A stretch of DNA of 64,000 nucleotides. Source: Closterium sp. Naga37s-1. Its lineage: Eukaryota > Streptophyta > Zygnematophyceae > Desmidiales > Closteriaceae. The stretch is taken from NCBI GenBank assembly GCA_947471745.1, contig CANJKZ010000078.1:4964501-5028500 (forward strand). Direction: 5' to 3'. Shown here piece by piece: positions 27,805 to 39,289 of this stretch. The translations under genes were made by a program, and so were the position numbers. How positions within the stretch are numbered: position 1 is the stretch's first letter; each line of letters starts with the position of its first letter. Below the pieces are notes generated by a model. It did not search any database and was not told the origin of the DNA. It worked only from the letters and a program-made list of their open reading frames with translations.

Positions 27805-30262
27805 ATGTCGGCGAAGCTGCTGCCAGTCGGCGAGGTGGTAACCCGACTGAACCTACAGCCGCACCCGGAGGGAGGGTTTTACGCGGAGACTTTCCGCGAC
27901 ACGCGCGTGCAGCTATCCCTGGAGAACATGCCTCCGGGCGAAGGATGTAAGAGATAACGAGGTGGTAACTTTGTAACATTGATTTCGAAGACGTTTTACG
28001 CGGAGACGTTCCGCGACACGCGTGTGCAATTATCCCTGGAGAATCTGCCTCCGGGCGAAGGATGTAAGAGATAGCGAGGTGGTAACACTGTAACATTAAT
28101 TTCGAAGATGTTTTAAGCGGAGACGTTCCGCGACACGCGCGTGCAATTATCCCTGGAGAATCTGCCTCCGGGCGAAGGATGTAAGATGAGCGAGGTGGTA
28201 GCACGGTAACATTGATATCGAAATGATGTTCCGCGACACGCAGATGCAGCTATCCTTGGAGAGCCTGCCTACGGGCGAAGGATGTAAGAGTTAACGAGGT
28301 GGTAGCAACACTGTAACAATTATTTAGGAATGCGTTTGTGCGATCAGAGACACGCGGGTGCTCTTATCCCTTGAGAACCTGTCTCCGTGCGAAGGATGTA
28401 ACATTCTAACACTGTAGACTGGTTAGCATTGTCGTTGGGTAACTCAGACATCGGACAGTCCAAAGGCGAAATTCGTGACGTTGTGGCAACCCGCTCGTTT
28501 CAAATGGAGGGTACGATTTGCAAGTAGTGAGAAAGGAGGGTGTTTTTTGCAAGTAGTGACACATATATTCAGCATAATGCGCTCACCCTCACTCTCGCAT
28601 TTTGCACTGGCATCACACTGCCTCGCATCTCCCCATCTCCCCACCCCTCCCCTATTTTTCTCCTCTCCCTATCCCATTTGCTCCATTGTGCAGTCAAGGT
28701 GGGCAGGCCGGTCAGCACCTGCATTTATTTTCTTCTGCCCACAGGCAGCGTGTCTCACCTCCATCGCATGCCCTCCTCCGAAATATTTCACCACTATGCC
28801 GGCGACCCACTCACGGTTAGTCATATCCTTCTCTCCTCCTCTCCTCTCCTCCCCTCCTCTCCTCTCCTCCTTTCCTCCCCTCTGCTCCTTCCAGCACTCA
28901 ATTCCCATCGTCTATTATTTCACCACTAGGTCGGCGACCCACTCACGGTTGCTTCCCCTCCCCTCCCCCATGGGAGGTTCGCTTCGCGGTTTTTTTTTGC
29001 AAGGTAATAGAGGGAAGGCAAACAGAAGAGAGACGAGAGACCCAGGACGCGTCAAGAAGCAACGAAACAGTGGGAGGCACAGAGCTCTTGCGCTTTCCAG
29101 TCCAACTCAGCTCTCCTCCTACCTCCGCCGATTCGTAACATCCAATCTTTCACCACAACGCCAGCGATCCACTCACAACTGATTTCCCTCCTCTCCCCAT
29201 CTTCTACTCCCCTCTACCCCTCTCCTCTCGTCTTCTACTTCTCTCCTCCCCTCCTCTCCCCTTTTCATCCCGTTCTTTCCTGCTCTCCTCCGCTCCCCCA
29301 CTCTGCTCCTTCGGTCACCTCATCTCCTCCTATCCTCTCCGCGTCTCTTCCTCTCCTTCCTTCTCCCCCTCTTCCCCTCCTGTCATTTGTGAGTCGACTC
29401 AAACTTCCTTCTTCCAGTCTCTCTTCCCCCTTTCCTCCGCACCATGAAAACTGGTTTCCTACAGAGTAAAGAAGGATTCGGCCATGGGCCAATTTCTCCA
29501 GTTTCCTCCAGATTGTTGGAATTGAGGATGATGGGTCGATCCGCAAGACTATCATCGACCCACACCGTAGCAGCTAACCTGCTCGCTTTCACCTTTCTCC
29601 CCTCTTTCTCACCCCATGCCCGCTTCCGTCTTGCATTTCTTTCCCTCTCTTCTTTCCCTGTTCTCTCCAAATTGTTGAAATCGAGGACGATGGGTCGATC
29701 CGCAAGACCACCATCAGCCCAGACCTAGCAGCTGGCCAATCCTTTTATCACATCATCAAGCCAAACGTTTGGTCCCTCCCTACCTCTCCCCCATTTCCTT
29801 CCAGATTGTTGAGATAGAAGATGATGGGTCGATTCGTAAGACCACCATTGGGCCAGACCTAGCGGCAGGCCAATTCTTTCACCACATCATCAAACCCAGC
29901 ATCTGGTCCCTCCCTTCTTTGTCCCTCCCTACCTCTCCCCCATTTCCTTCCAGATTGTTGAGATAGAAGATGATGGGTCGATTCGTAAGACCACCATCGG
30001 CCCAGACCTAGCGGCAGGCCAATTCTTTCACCACATCATCAAACCCAACGTCTGGTTCGGGGCGTTCCCCACCCTTGATTTCGATGCTGCGCTGAAACGG
30101 ACGGCTCGAGATGCGGGTTCAGCAGATACGCAGTACAGTCTGGTTGGATGCACTGTAGCACCTGCTTTTGAGTTTGCAGATTTCGAGTTGGCTATTAGGG
30201 CAGATCTGGTGGCCAAGTTTCCCCATTTAGCCGACATAATCAGTATTTTGACCAGTCCATAG
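27805..30262 (+). CDS. DUF985 / cupin_5 family protein, three exons
   Basis: Exons 27805-27946, 28694-28815 and 29954-30262 join in phase (donors GTAAGA and GTTAGT; acceptors TGTGCAG and CTTCCAG) to give 190 residues, the usual family length. Family signatures are LNLQPHPEGGFYAETFRD near the N-terminus, CIYFLLPTGSVSHLHR and EIFHHYAGDPLT (the cupin His-bearing strands), then GPDLAAGQFFHHIIKPNVWF and the C-terminal block YSLVGCTVAPAFEFADFELA. DUF985 proteins are small single-domain cupins of uncertain enzymatic role. The frame is intact. Odd feature: extra copies of each exon edge lie in the introns (separate entries), so an exon predictor could pick the wrong copies. The MULE sits 182 bp upstream of the ATG. 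Confidence 0.85.
27875..28410 (+). repeat. Tandem copies of the DUF985 exon 1 end with its donor site
   Basis: Five copies with a period of about 116 bp begin near 27875, 27993, 28109, 28215 and 28330, decaying rightward. Each carries the exon segment from TTCCGCGACACG through GGGCGAAGGAT to GTAA and some intron. The first is the working exon end; the others lie in intron 1. Confidence 0.85.
28783..29185 (+). repeat. Tandem copies of the DUF985 exon 2 end
   Basis: TTTCACCACTATGCCGGCGA-type sequence through CCCACTCACGGTT occurs in exon 2 (28783-28817) and again, decayed, near 28917 and 29147 inside intron 2. Confidence 0.75.
29510..30060 (+). repeat. Tandem copies of the DUF985 exon 3 start with its acceptor
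   Basis: Four copies of a unit holding a pyrimidine tract, acceptor AG and about 100 bp of exon (ATTGTTGAGATAGAAGATGA onward). They start near 29511, 29667, 29804 and 29954; the last runs on into the true exon. The third keeps a good acceptor and nearly the same peptide (IVEIEDDGSIRKTTIGPDLA) but then returns to intron sequence. Confidence 0.88.
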
Positions 30263-30808
30263 AGTACACTAAGGTATTTGATATTGTACTTTGTATAAGA
30301 TATATACGTGCATGCTGTAGGATCATTCACGGCTGTACAGGGTGAGGTATGTCAGTAAATTGTGCTTCCCTGAGTCCCTGACAGTAGCTGCTCTACAAGA
30401 TGCCTGCGAGAAAATGGTGCAGGGTTGGGGGGGCAAGGGGATGGATGAAGGGACAGGGAGAACGAGTGTGAGGTAACCTCAATGCTCAATGCTTGAGGTT
30501 CCATTGAGAGATGGCTCAATCCTCTATGCTTATCATGTAAATTTGATGCCTGGATGGAATTAAGAAGCTTGTGAGACACTGGTGAAGGGTGGAAGTAACA
30601 AATGGTAAGCGCACATATGAGTGGAATGCAGAGGGCGGAATCAGGGAGGAGAGAAGGGAGGGGAGAGAGGAGAGCACTGGAAGGAATATAGGAAGAGAAA
30701 GGGGAGGGGAGAGGAGAGCGATGGAAGGGATACAGGAGAGAGGGGAGGGGAGAGGAGAGCATTGGAAGGGATACAGGAGAGAGGGGAGGGGAGAGGAGAA
30801 CAAAGGAT
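30263..30808. other. 3' flank of the DUF985 gene and purine-rich spacer
   Basis: Probably the 3' untranslated region to about 30400, then plus-strand purine-rich units (GGAGAGAGGGGAGGGGAGAG) at about 30640-30800. No gene seen. Confidence 0.5.
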
Positions 30809-31114
30809 GGGGTGTGGGAAATGTATGGGGTGTGGGAAATGTATGGGGTGTGGGAAATGGATGGGGTGTGGGAAATGGATGGGGTGTGGGAAATGTATGG
30901 GGTGTGGGAAATGGATGGAGGGTGGGAAATGGATGGAGGGTGGGAAATGGATGGAGGGTGGGAAATGGATGGAGGGTGGGAAATGGATGGAGGGTGGGAA
31001 ATGGATGGAGGGTGGGAAATGGATGGAGGGTGGGAAATGGATGGAGGGTGGGAAATGGATGGAGGGTGGGAAATGGATGGAGGGTGGGAAATGGATGGAG
31101 GGTGGGAAATGGAT
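30809..31114 (+). repeat. 18-bp minisatellite, about 17 units
   Basis: Unit GGGTGTGGGAAATGTATG changes to GGAGGGTGGGAAATGGAT after about six copies. Open frames with a six-residue repeat are a by-product. Confidence 0.92.
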
Positions 31115-31245
31115 GAGGGGTATGATGAGGGGGGTGAAGGAGTGGACAGGAGAGGAAAGGGTTTAGAGTTTAGGGTTGGAGGGAATTCTTTAGGTGCCTC
31201 AAGTGGACTAGAGGGGAGGAGAGAGGTAAGAGGACTGGTGTGTTT

Positions 31246-32050
31246 TTGTTCACCTGTCCGCTATGCTCCTCCCCACCACCATCTCCTTGGCACTCAGAAA
31301 CGCCACCCTGTGTCCGCCTGACTGTGGCAGTGGTGCCCTCACCACCACCCTGTGTAGCACCAAACCTTACTGCAAACCTTCATACCGTATCCCACTCAGC
31401 TCAGTGCTCACCTGTCTGCTATGCTCCTCCCCACCACCATCGCCTTGGCACTCAGAAACGCCAGCCTGTGTCCGCCTGACAGTGGCTGTAGCTGTGGTGC
31501 CCGCACCACCAGCCTTGCTAACAGCAGATTGTACTGCACATCTTGATACCGCATTCCACCTATGCGCGTCAGCTCAGTGCTCACCTGTCCGCTATGCTCC
31601 TCCCCACCACCATCCCTTTGCCACTCAGAAACGCCAGCCTGTGTGCGCCTGACTGTGGCTGTGGCTGTGGTGCCCGCACCACCACCACGGCTGTGGTGCC
31701 CGCATCCCACCCATGCGAAGCAGCTCAGTGCTCACCTGTCTGCTATGCTCCGCCCCACCACCATCCCTTTGGCGCTCAGAAACGCCAGCCGGTGTCCGCC
31801 TGCCTGTGGCTGTGGCACCCGGCACAACACCACCAACCGTACTGACCCCAGACAATACTGCACAACACCTATCTAAGTAACGCCACCAGACCGTACTGCA
31901 CACCACACCTTGATACCGCATTGCACCCATGCCAAGTACGTCAGCTCACCTGTCCGCTATGCTCCTCCCCACCACCATCCCTTTGGCGCTCAGAAACGCC
32001 AGCCTGTGTCCGCCTGACTGTGGCTGTGGCTGTGGTGCCCGCACCACCAC
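31246..32050 (-). repeat. Five tandem copies of a WD40-gene exon
   Basis: Copies near 31246-31330, 31405-31500, 31580-31690, 31733-31815 and 31950-32050 share CGCTATGCTCCTCCCCACCA and CTCAGAAACGCCA. On the minus strand each encodes a version of HRLAFLSAKGMVVGRSIADR followed by GTGA. Confidence 0.82.
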
Positions 32051-35000
32051 CCTCTGCTGATTGGCCCCCACACTCGCTGTTGATACTGTGATCTTGCACT
32101 CTTCTTCAGGCAACATGTTTTGTTGCTCATTTGCGTCGTTTTGCCTGCTGTCCGCCCTTTCCCCTGTTGCCAGCAACAGCAGCAGCTCCAGCCCATCTAT
32201 TCCCCCCATCCCTTCCTTCTCTGCTTGCTTCCCCAAGCCTTCAGAATTTTCAACACGAGCAGCAGCAGCAGCAGAACCAGCAGCACCACTGGTAGAACCA
32301 GCAGCAGCACCACCACTGGTAGAACCAGCAGCAGCAGCAGCAGCACCACCACCAGCAGAACCAGCAGCAGCAGGGGCAGGGGGGAGTGAGCAGACGTGCA
32401 GGTTGAGAATGGAGTGTGTGAGGCTGTGCCATGCAGTCAGCAGCACACGGTGATCCACATCCCTGTGTGCAAATGAGAGGGGCAAGGAGAGGTGTGTAGG
32501 TGGTATGTGGGTGTGAGTGGTACAGGTGACTTGTGAGAATGGAGTGTGTGAGGCTGTGCCATGCAGTCAACAGCACACGACGATCCACATCCCTGTGTGG
32601 GGATGATGGGGGGTAGATAGAAGTGAGGGTGGGTGGGGCCTGGGTGTGTGTAGCTTAGGTGGCTTGTGAGAATGGAGTGTGTGAGGCTGTGCCATGCAGT
32701 CAGCAGTACACGGCGATCCACATCCCTGTGTGCGAAGGAAGGGGTTGAGGAGAGGAGTGTGGATGGGGGTGAGAGTGGATGGGCGTGGGAGTGACGGGTG
32801 GGACTCGTAAGGAAGTGTAGGGTGTGTGTGAGTGTGTGCACATGGGGATAAAAGGTGTGTGCATAAGGGTGTGAGAGAAACCTGCATACACCCATGGGGT
32901 CATGCACACCCTTGTTAGACTCGTGTTGACTCGTGTTGACTTGTGTTGACTCACGTTGACTCACCTGGGAGCAGCCCAGCACCCATCCAGGCAGGTGGGG
33001 CACAGCAGCCAGGGAGGTGACTCGGTGGAAGGGGTGGGCTTGACTCCGTTGACCTGCTTAAATCTATTGACTCGTGTTGACTCACCAGAGGGCACCAGAG
33101 CCGCCGTGGGAGCACCCCCGCACCCATCCAGGCCGGTGGGGGCCTGGGGCACAGCAGCCAGGGAGATGACTGGGCGGAAGAGGTGGGTTTGATTGCATTG
33201 ACCCGTGTTGACTCGTGTTGACTCGTGTTGACTCGTGTTGACTGGTGATTACTTGTGTTTCCTTACCAGGGGGCAACTGAGCTTCCATGCGAGCACCTCA
33301 GCACCCATCCACGCCAGCAGGCAGGGCTCAGCGGCCAGGGAGATGACTCAGTGGAAGGGGTAGGCTTGACCGCATTGACTCCTGTTGACTCCTGTTGATT
33401 TATGTTGACTCGTGCTGACCCCTTTTGACTCACCAGAGGGCAACAGAGCCACCGTGGGAGCAGCCCAGCAGCCATCCAGGTCGGTGGGGCACAGCAGCCA
33501 GCGAGATGACTCGGTGGAACGGATGGGCTCTGTAGCAGGCCGGGGGGAGGTGGTATCTGGCGAGGGGTGACCTGTGACAGGTGATACACACAGGCAGGGT
33601 GTGGGGAACGAGTGTGTGTTGGGGCACAGCAGCCAGGGAGATGACTCGGTGGAAGGGGTGGGTTCTGTAGCAGGCCGGGGGGAGGTGGTACCAGGCCAGG
33701 GGTGACCTGTGGCACAACAGAAGGGAGTCACAACAAAGCACACAACTTATAATTATTGCACACAACACATCGAAATGTAGGGTACATTGGGGAATGGGTG
33801 TGGGGAGGAAACAGCCAGGGAGATGACTCGGTGGAAGGGGTGGCTCCTGTAGCAGGCCGGGTGGAGGTGGTACCAGGCCAGGGGCGACGTGTCACACAAG
33901 GTGTGGGGAGAGACAAAGCACACAGTTTAGTGTAACAGCCAATACAGCTAAATGTACAGTACAATGGGGGACGAGTGTGTGTGACGGGTTCACCTCCCCT
34001 CTCCTCTCACTTACCCTCACATCCTCTCACTTACCCTCACATCCTCTCACTTACCCTCACATCCTCTCACTTACCCTCACATCCTCTCACCTTCCATGCC
34101 TGTCCATCACCCAGCAGCACGCAGCACCACCATCCCCTGCTGCCACCACCACCCACCCCCCTCCTCCCTCCATGCCTCCTCCTTCCCTCCCTCCTCCCTC
34201 CGTGCCTCCACCCTCCATACCCCCTCCCTCCCTGCCCTTCTCTCCCGCACCCGTCCCCATCTCCTTTCCCCCACTCGTCTCCTCTCCCACACCCCTCCCA
34301 TCCTCATTCCTCCCCCTCCTCACCACTACTACAGCCCACATCTGTGGGAGCTTCAGAACAGCAGGTGAGCGTGAGAGGCTTGAGAGGGAGCGGAACGGTG
34401 GGACGCAGGCAGATAGAGCAGGAGACGAACGGAGGGAAGCAGTGGTCGAGATGCTGGTGAATGCTGCAGGGAATTCCAGAAGATTGGACTGAAATCCCCT
34501 TTTTCTTGATGCTTCCATATCCAAGCTCAACTCGACTTCTGTCACACCACCAGAAGCACTTCTCCTCCTGCCACTGCTGCTGCTGCTGCTGCTGCGGCTC
34601 CTGCTGCGGCTGCTGCTGTTTCTCCTGCTACTGCTTCTACTGCTGCTGCTATTGCCACTGAATGCAGGTGGTTCAGTAGGCTTCGTTATAAGCTCGAACG
34701 GCTGGCAGAGGGTGAAGCAGCTAGCGAGGTAGAGGCTGGTGGCACAGGGCGAGAAGGCCATGGCTTGACGCTCGGGGAACACCTGTTAGAGAGTGATGGC
34801 GGGGAGAGGGGGGCGGGGGGGAGGGTGAAGTAGTTAGCGAGGTAGAGGCAAGAGCCGCAGGGTGAGAAGTCCATGGCCTGGCGCTCGGGGAACACCTGCA
34901 AGGGTGGTGCGAAGGGGGTGGGGAGATGGGGGCAGGGAGAAGGGGGCAGTGGGGAGGGGTGGTTAGCGAGGTAGAGGCAGGTGCCACAGGGAGAGAAGGC

Positions 35001-37613
35001 CATGGCTTGACGCTCGGGGAACACCTGCAAGAAAGGGAAAGGTTTGAAGCACGGGGACAGGTGGAGAGTACGGGTGCAGCGGTGGGTTAGTGAAGAAGCG
35101 AGGTAGAGGCAGGTACCATAGGGTATGAATTTTATGGCTTGACGTTTGGGAAACACCTGCCAGAGGGTGGTGTGAAGGGGGTGGAGAGAGGCGATCAGGG
35201 GGAGGGGTGGTTAGCGAGGTAGGGCAGGCAGGAGCCACGGGGAGAGAAGGCTATGGCTTGGCGCTCGGGATTACCTGCCAGAGGGTGGTGTGAAGAGAGA
35301 GAAAGAGAGGGGGAGTTTGGGGGTGGGGCGAATGGGGGTTGAAGGGTGCAAGGGTTGCATTCCCAAGGAGTCGACTCAAGAGTCAACTCTTCCCACTCAC
35401 CTCCCTCCGTGCCTCTTCAAGGTCGACCTTCACACCAAAGCTGCATACCAGCCCGAACCACGGAGTCCCATGCCCTGCTGCTTCTTGGAGCGTTCCTAGC
35501 GCTTTTCTTCCTGCATTTCCAGCCGCATTTCTTCCCGCATTTCCGGCCGCATTTCCTGCCGTATTTCCTGCTGCATCGCGTGGCCTTTTCCCTGCCACAC
35601 CGCTCCCTGCCAAATCACTCTGTCTCGCGTCACAGCCTTCCACACCACTCCTCCCAGTGTTCGTTGCTTCATACACCACAACCATCCGCTCCTCCTCTCC
35701 CTCCTTCCCCAAACACACCGAATGCAATCCACCACCCAACGCATGTGAGTGGAGTCAGAACGGGTAGCCGGGAGTGACAGTGGCAGGGGTGACAATGGAA
35801 GGGGTGGTGATTGAAAGGGTGGTGACTGAAACGAAGGTGTGCAACGAGGGCTGCCCTTGACTAGGGCCAAGGGGGAGTATCCTTTGGGAGTTGTGCCTTT
35901 TTGCGATCTGCCTTTGAGTGTACTGCTGCCTTGACGCGTTTTACTGCTGCTTTTAGGCGTATTGCCTCCTACCGTGTCTTCTGCTGCTGCTGCTGCTGCT
36001 TCTGCTGCTGCACCTCCTGCAACACCTGTTGCTTGGGGTGAAAGTGGCCTTGCTGCTACCTCTACACGAGCAGCGCCAAAACCACTCGCTCTCGCACCCT
36101 TGCGACGCTCGGCCTGAGGGCTTTCCCTGACTGCGGTTTTTCTGGTCACTGCTGCTTCCGCTGCACCTCCTGCAACAGGCAAAGCAGCGACACAGCCACT
36201 TGCTCTCCCACCCTTGCGACGCTTCTGCTGAGGACTTTCCCTGCATTCGTTTCTGCTTCGCACTGCTTCTGATACACCACGTGTGCTGCCCTCTGTCAAT
36301 TCTACATCCACCGTCCTCTCCCTTTCACGACGGGTGCTGCCCTCTGTCCCTTCAATCTCCACCGTGCTCTTTTCAATTTTCCCAGAATTGCCCCTCCGCC
36401 TTTTATTCATCTTTGTCAGACGGGTGTCAGGAGGCTGAGAGTTGCTGGGAGCTTCAGCAGCAGGAGTTACTGCCAGGGGCAATTCAGTTGCTGGAGGTCC
36501 GTCAGTTGCTGGAGGTCCGTCAGTTGCAGGAGGTCCGTCAGTTGACTTTGCTGCCTCCACTTTTGCAGGACTACTTTCCAGTTGCCACGCTGATTCTGCT
36601 TCACCGCTCAGATTGAAACCGTCCAAAAATGCCCTCATATCCGCACTCTCCTTACCGTCACAACCCTCGCCTCCACCCTCCTTACTATCACAACCCTCGC
36701 CTCCAACCTCCTTACTGTCACAACCCTCGTCTCCACCCTCTTTACTGTCACAGTCGCCTCCACCCTCCCCTTCACCTCTATCACAGCCACCGTACTGACT
36801 CCCTACTCCTCCCTTCTCACCACGAATAGAACCGCTAGTACCGTTGCAAACCGAAGCACCTCGAATGCCACCGCCAATATCCTCGCTAATAGCATCCTCG
36901 TCACTGTCTGGAACTTGCACGTTTCTGCCACCACTGCCTGCCTCAGGAGGATCACGCACAGCAGCGGCCTGAGACGACTCAGAGATGATTCCAGGCGCCA
37001 GACGCACAACAGCCATCGCCATCGGGGATGGCCGACCAAGTGAAACCCTAGCTGCTGGTGTTTGAACCAGAGATGGCAGCCCTCCTGGTGTTCTTTCAAT
37101 CTCCGGTGTAAGTGTGGTTGCTGCTGCAGCTGCTGCTGGTGAAGATGACCCCGGAGAAGGCAATAACGGGGATGAAGAGAGTTGTCGCATCCGTCTCAAA
37201 TCACCCACGGTGCGCGGTCTCCGTCTCGGAGTGTTGTCACCTTGCGATACAGGAACATGGCTTGATAATGATGTCGAAAGAACAGGAGAATTAGTAGCCT
37301 CAACCTTTCGACTGCTCGGACTCTTGCACTGGTCCCTCCTCCTAAGTGCAGGGTTGTGGGAAGTCACAAGGCGGGGCGGCGATCCCTCCTCGGCAAAATT
37401 CTCTTCGCGTCTAGACGAATTTAACTCCGCATCGCCGTTTGCTGACGGGGTTAGCGAGACGTCTAAACGGCCGTCAGGAGAAACAGGCGTTGCCGGCGAC
37501 GAGGCGATCTCTTGAGAGTTACAACTCTTCCTCGCACGCTTTTGCCTCGGCTTACGCGTTTTCCACTCCATGGCGGTCGACTTTCCGACGGATCGAGCGA
37601 CAGTCCGGGCCAT
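31246..37613 (-). CDS. Multi-exon WD40-like protein with long disordered N-terminus (unidentified)
   Basis: The start at 37613 opens a long exon, to roughly 35800, of basic and Ser/Pro/Gly-rich sequence (KPRQKRARKSCNSQE; repeats around GEGCDSKEGG and TDGPPA). A second exon near 35740-35400 ends LVCSFGVKVDLEEARREV before GTGAGT. Then come short exons with beta-propeller flavour: VFPERQAMAFSPCATSLYLA (about 34785-34700), HRVISLAAVPHRPGWLLG then GGSVALW (33540-33430), HRDVDHRVLLTAWHSLTHS (about 32475-32400) and HRLAFLSAKGMVVGRSIADR (about 32010-31950). The middle motifs resemble WD40 strands, with GGSVALW as the repeat end. No family name is offered; DNA- or chromatin-linked WD40 proteins with disordered tails are possible. 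Most short exons occur as 3-6 tandem copies, so which copies are spliced, and the 3' end, are unresolved. Confidence 0.5.
32258..32375. repeat. CAG-rich stretch
   Basis: Interrupted CAG triplets with CAGAACCAGCAGCAGCACCA units, next to a candidate exon of the minus-strand gene. Confidence 0.8.
32400..32745 (-). repeat. Three tandem copies of a WD40-gene exon
   Basis: Period about 134 bp, starts near 32400, 32534 and 32668. Each contains GGAGTGTGTGAGGCTGTGCC and GATCCACATCCCTGTGTG, encoding HRDVDHRVLLTAWHSLTHS-like peptide on the minus strand. Confidence 0.85.
32969..33890 (-). repeat. Six tandem copies of a WD40-gene exon
   Basis: Copies near 32969, 33109, 33296, 33457, 33618 and 33800 share GGGGCACAGCAGCCAGGGAG and GTGGAAGGGGTGG. 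The minus strand reads HRVISLAAVPHLPGW-like peptide. Short GTTGACTCGTGTTGACTC arrays separate several copies. Confidence 0.82.
33999..34092 (+). repeat. 20-bp tandem repeat, about five units
   Basis: Unit CTCTCACTTACCCTCACATC. Confidence 0.88.
34700..35280 (-). repeat. Five tandem copies of a WD40-gene exon
   Basis: Copies near 34700-34784, 34827-34897, 34958-35027, 35085-35158 and 35208-35278 share AGCGAGGTAGAGGC and GCGCTCGGGGAACACCTG. On the minus strand each starts after an acceptor and reads VFPERQAMAFSPCGTCLYLA with variations; only the first listed copy continues into a longer frame. Confidence 0.85.
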
Positions 37614-38660
37614 GGCGGACTGAAGGCAATGTCAGCTGGCACTACCGAGTTGGCCGATTTTACTGGCGAAAAAAACGGGTAACTTGAGAAGGGCTAAGCA
37701 GAGGATATCGAGAAGAAGCGAGGCGAGACCATGGCGTAGCGGGTGCTATGAAAGACAGTGACGAACGCAGTAAGGGCGCATCCCGAAAGTTGGTTTCCGC
37801 TCGATATAAACTCAATTGCTCTACAAGCCAAATCACTGTATGGAACCGCGATGGAACCTACACTGGGTCTACTCGCAAGCATAACCGAGGAGGTTCTGGC
37901 TGGCTGAGTTATCAAGAGATAGCGAGAAGAGTGAGAGTTGGTACCAGCAGAATTGGAAAGAGTGAAGGTGACGCGACAATACCAAGGGATGAAGCTGAAG
38001 TTTCAAACACTACGCTAGGTTGAGAGCGGTTTGGTGTGTTTCAGCTGGCTATTCAGCTGAAATTGTCATCTGCTGCCGCAGTGAGGGCGGGGGAGTTTCC
38101 GAGTTTGAATTGTTGAGGAACACGATAACGCATTCTCGGATATTGGCAATAACGCGATTCTTTTGCTCCGTAGGAGCACGATACTTGCAATAGCATGTTG
38201 TGTTGTATAGAGCGTTAAAGCCAGCAGGCAAAATAGTGACCCCCCCCTTCTAGTTGGGTCCACTTGAAGATGAAGTATTTTTGTTTTGTTTTGGAATGTT
38301 GGAATTGCTGTATGTGTGCTTTTTTTTCCGACCCTCGGACGAGTTTCTTATTGGACCAGGAACGATAGTTCATTGTCAATTCTGATTGGCAGCCAAGTTC
38401 TCTCACACGTACATGTGCGAATTTGGCGCAAAGTTGAGCGACGAGCACTCCTGCATTCACTAGAGCCAATACTTCACCAAATTCACAACTAGCAACATCT
38501 CACGCTAAATCCCAAGCAGACACACATGTACGTGATGAGAGTGAAAGTGTTTGAAAGTTATTAGAGCTAGTAGAGCTCTGATCAATGTGCTGCCTTGGAC
38601 TTGAGGCCTGGGAGAGGTGCAATAACGGGAAACAGAAGAGAAAAACAGCACTAGGGGGGA
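37614..38660. other. Upstream flank of the WD40-like gene
   Basis: No convincing gene. Small open frames on both strands only; probably holds the promoter of the minus-strand gene that starts at 37613. Confidence 0.4.
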
Positions 38661-38689
38661 AATTATGATGGGCAAGGTGACGCGAATGA

Positions 38690-39115
38690 AGGGAAAGAGG
38701 GAGGGCGACAGGAAACGGGAGGGCGACGGGAAGGGAGGGCGTAGGAAACGGGAGGGCGACGGAAGAAGGGGGGCGACGGGAAACGGGAGGGCGACGGGAA
38801 ACGGGAGGGCGACGGGAAACGCGAGGGCGACGGGAAACGGGAGGGCGACGGGAAACGGGAGGGCGACGGAAAACGGGAGGGCGACGGGAAACGGGAGGGC
38901 GGGAAACGCGAGGGCGACGGGAAAAGGGAGGGTGACGGAAGAAGGGAGGGCGACGGGAAACGGGAGGGCGACGGGAAACCGGAGGGCGACGGGAAACGCG
39001 AGGGCGACGGGAAACGGGAGGGCGACGGGAAAAGGGAGGGCGACGGGAAACGGGAGGGGGGCGGGAAACGGGAGGGCGACGGGAAACGGGAGGGCGACGG
39101 GAGAGAGGATAGGCG
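38690..39115 (+). repeat. 18-bp minisatellite (GACGGGAAACGGGAGGGC)
   Basis: About 23 units with small variants. It creates long open frames on both strands that are not read as genes. Confidence 0.9.
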
Positions 39116-39289
39116 GCGGGAGAGAGGGTGTCGAGAATAGATGGAAAGACAGAAAAAACAAACAAACCAAACACAATAACAGAGTACGGAAAGGGTCACG
39201 CTGACGCGATAGCAGAGGGAGAACGAGAGAGGCGACGGAGAAAGGAGGGCATACGTGATGGGAGAGTCGAAGGTCGCCGGGAGGGCTAT

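Noticed and set aside
30809-31114. Regular short repeats resembling a CRISPR array
   Set aside because: Units are contiguous without unique spacers and the context is eukaryotic; it is a minisatellite.
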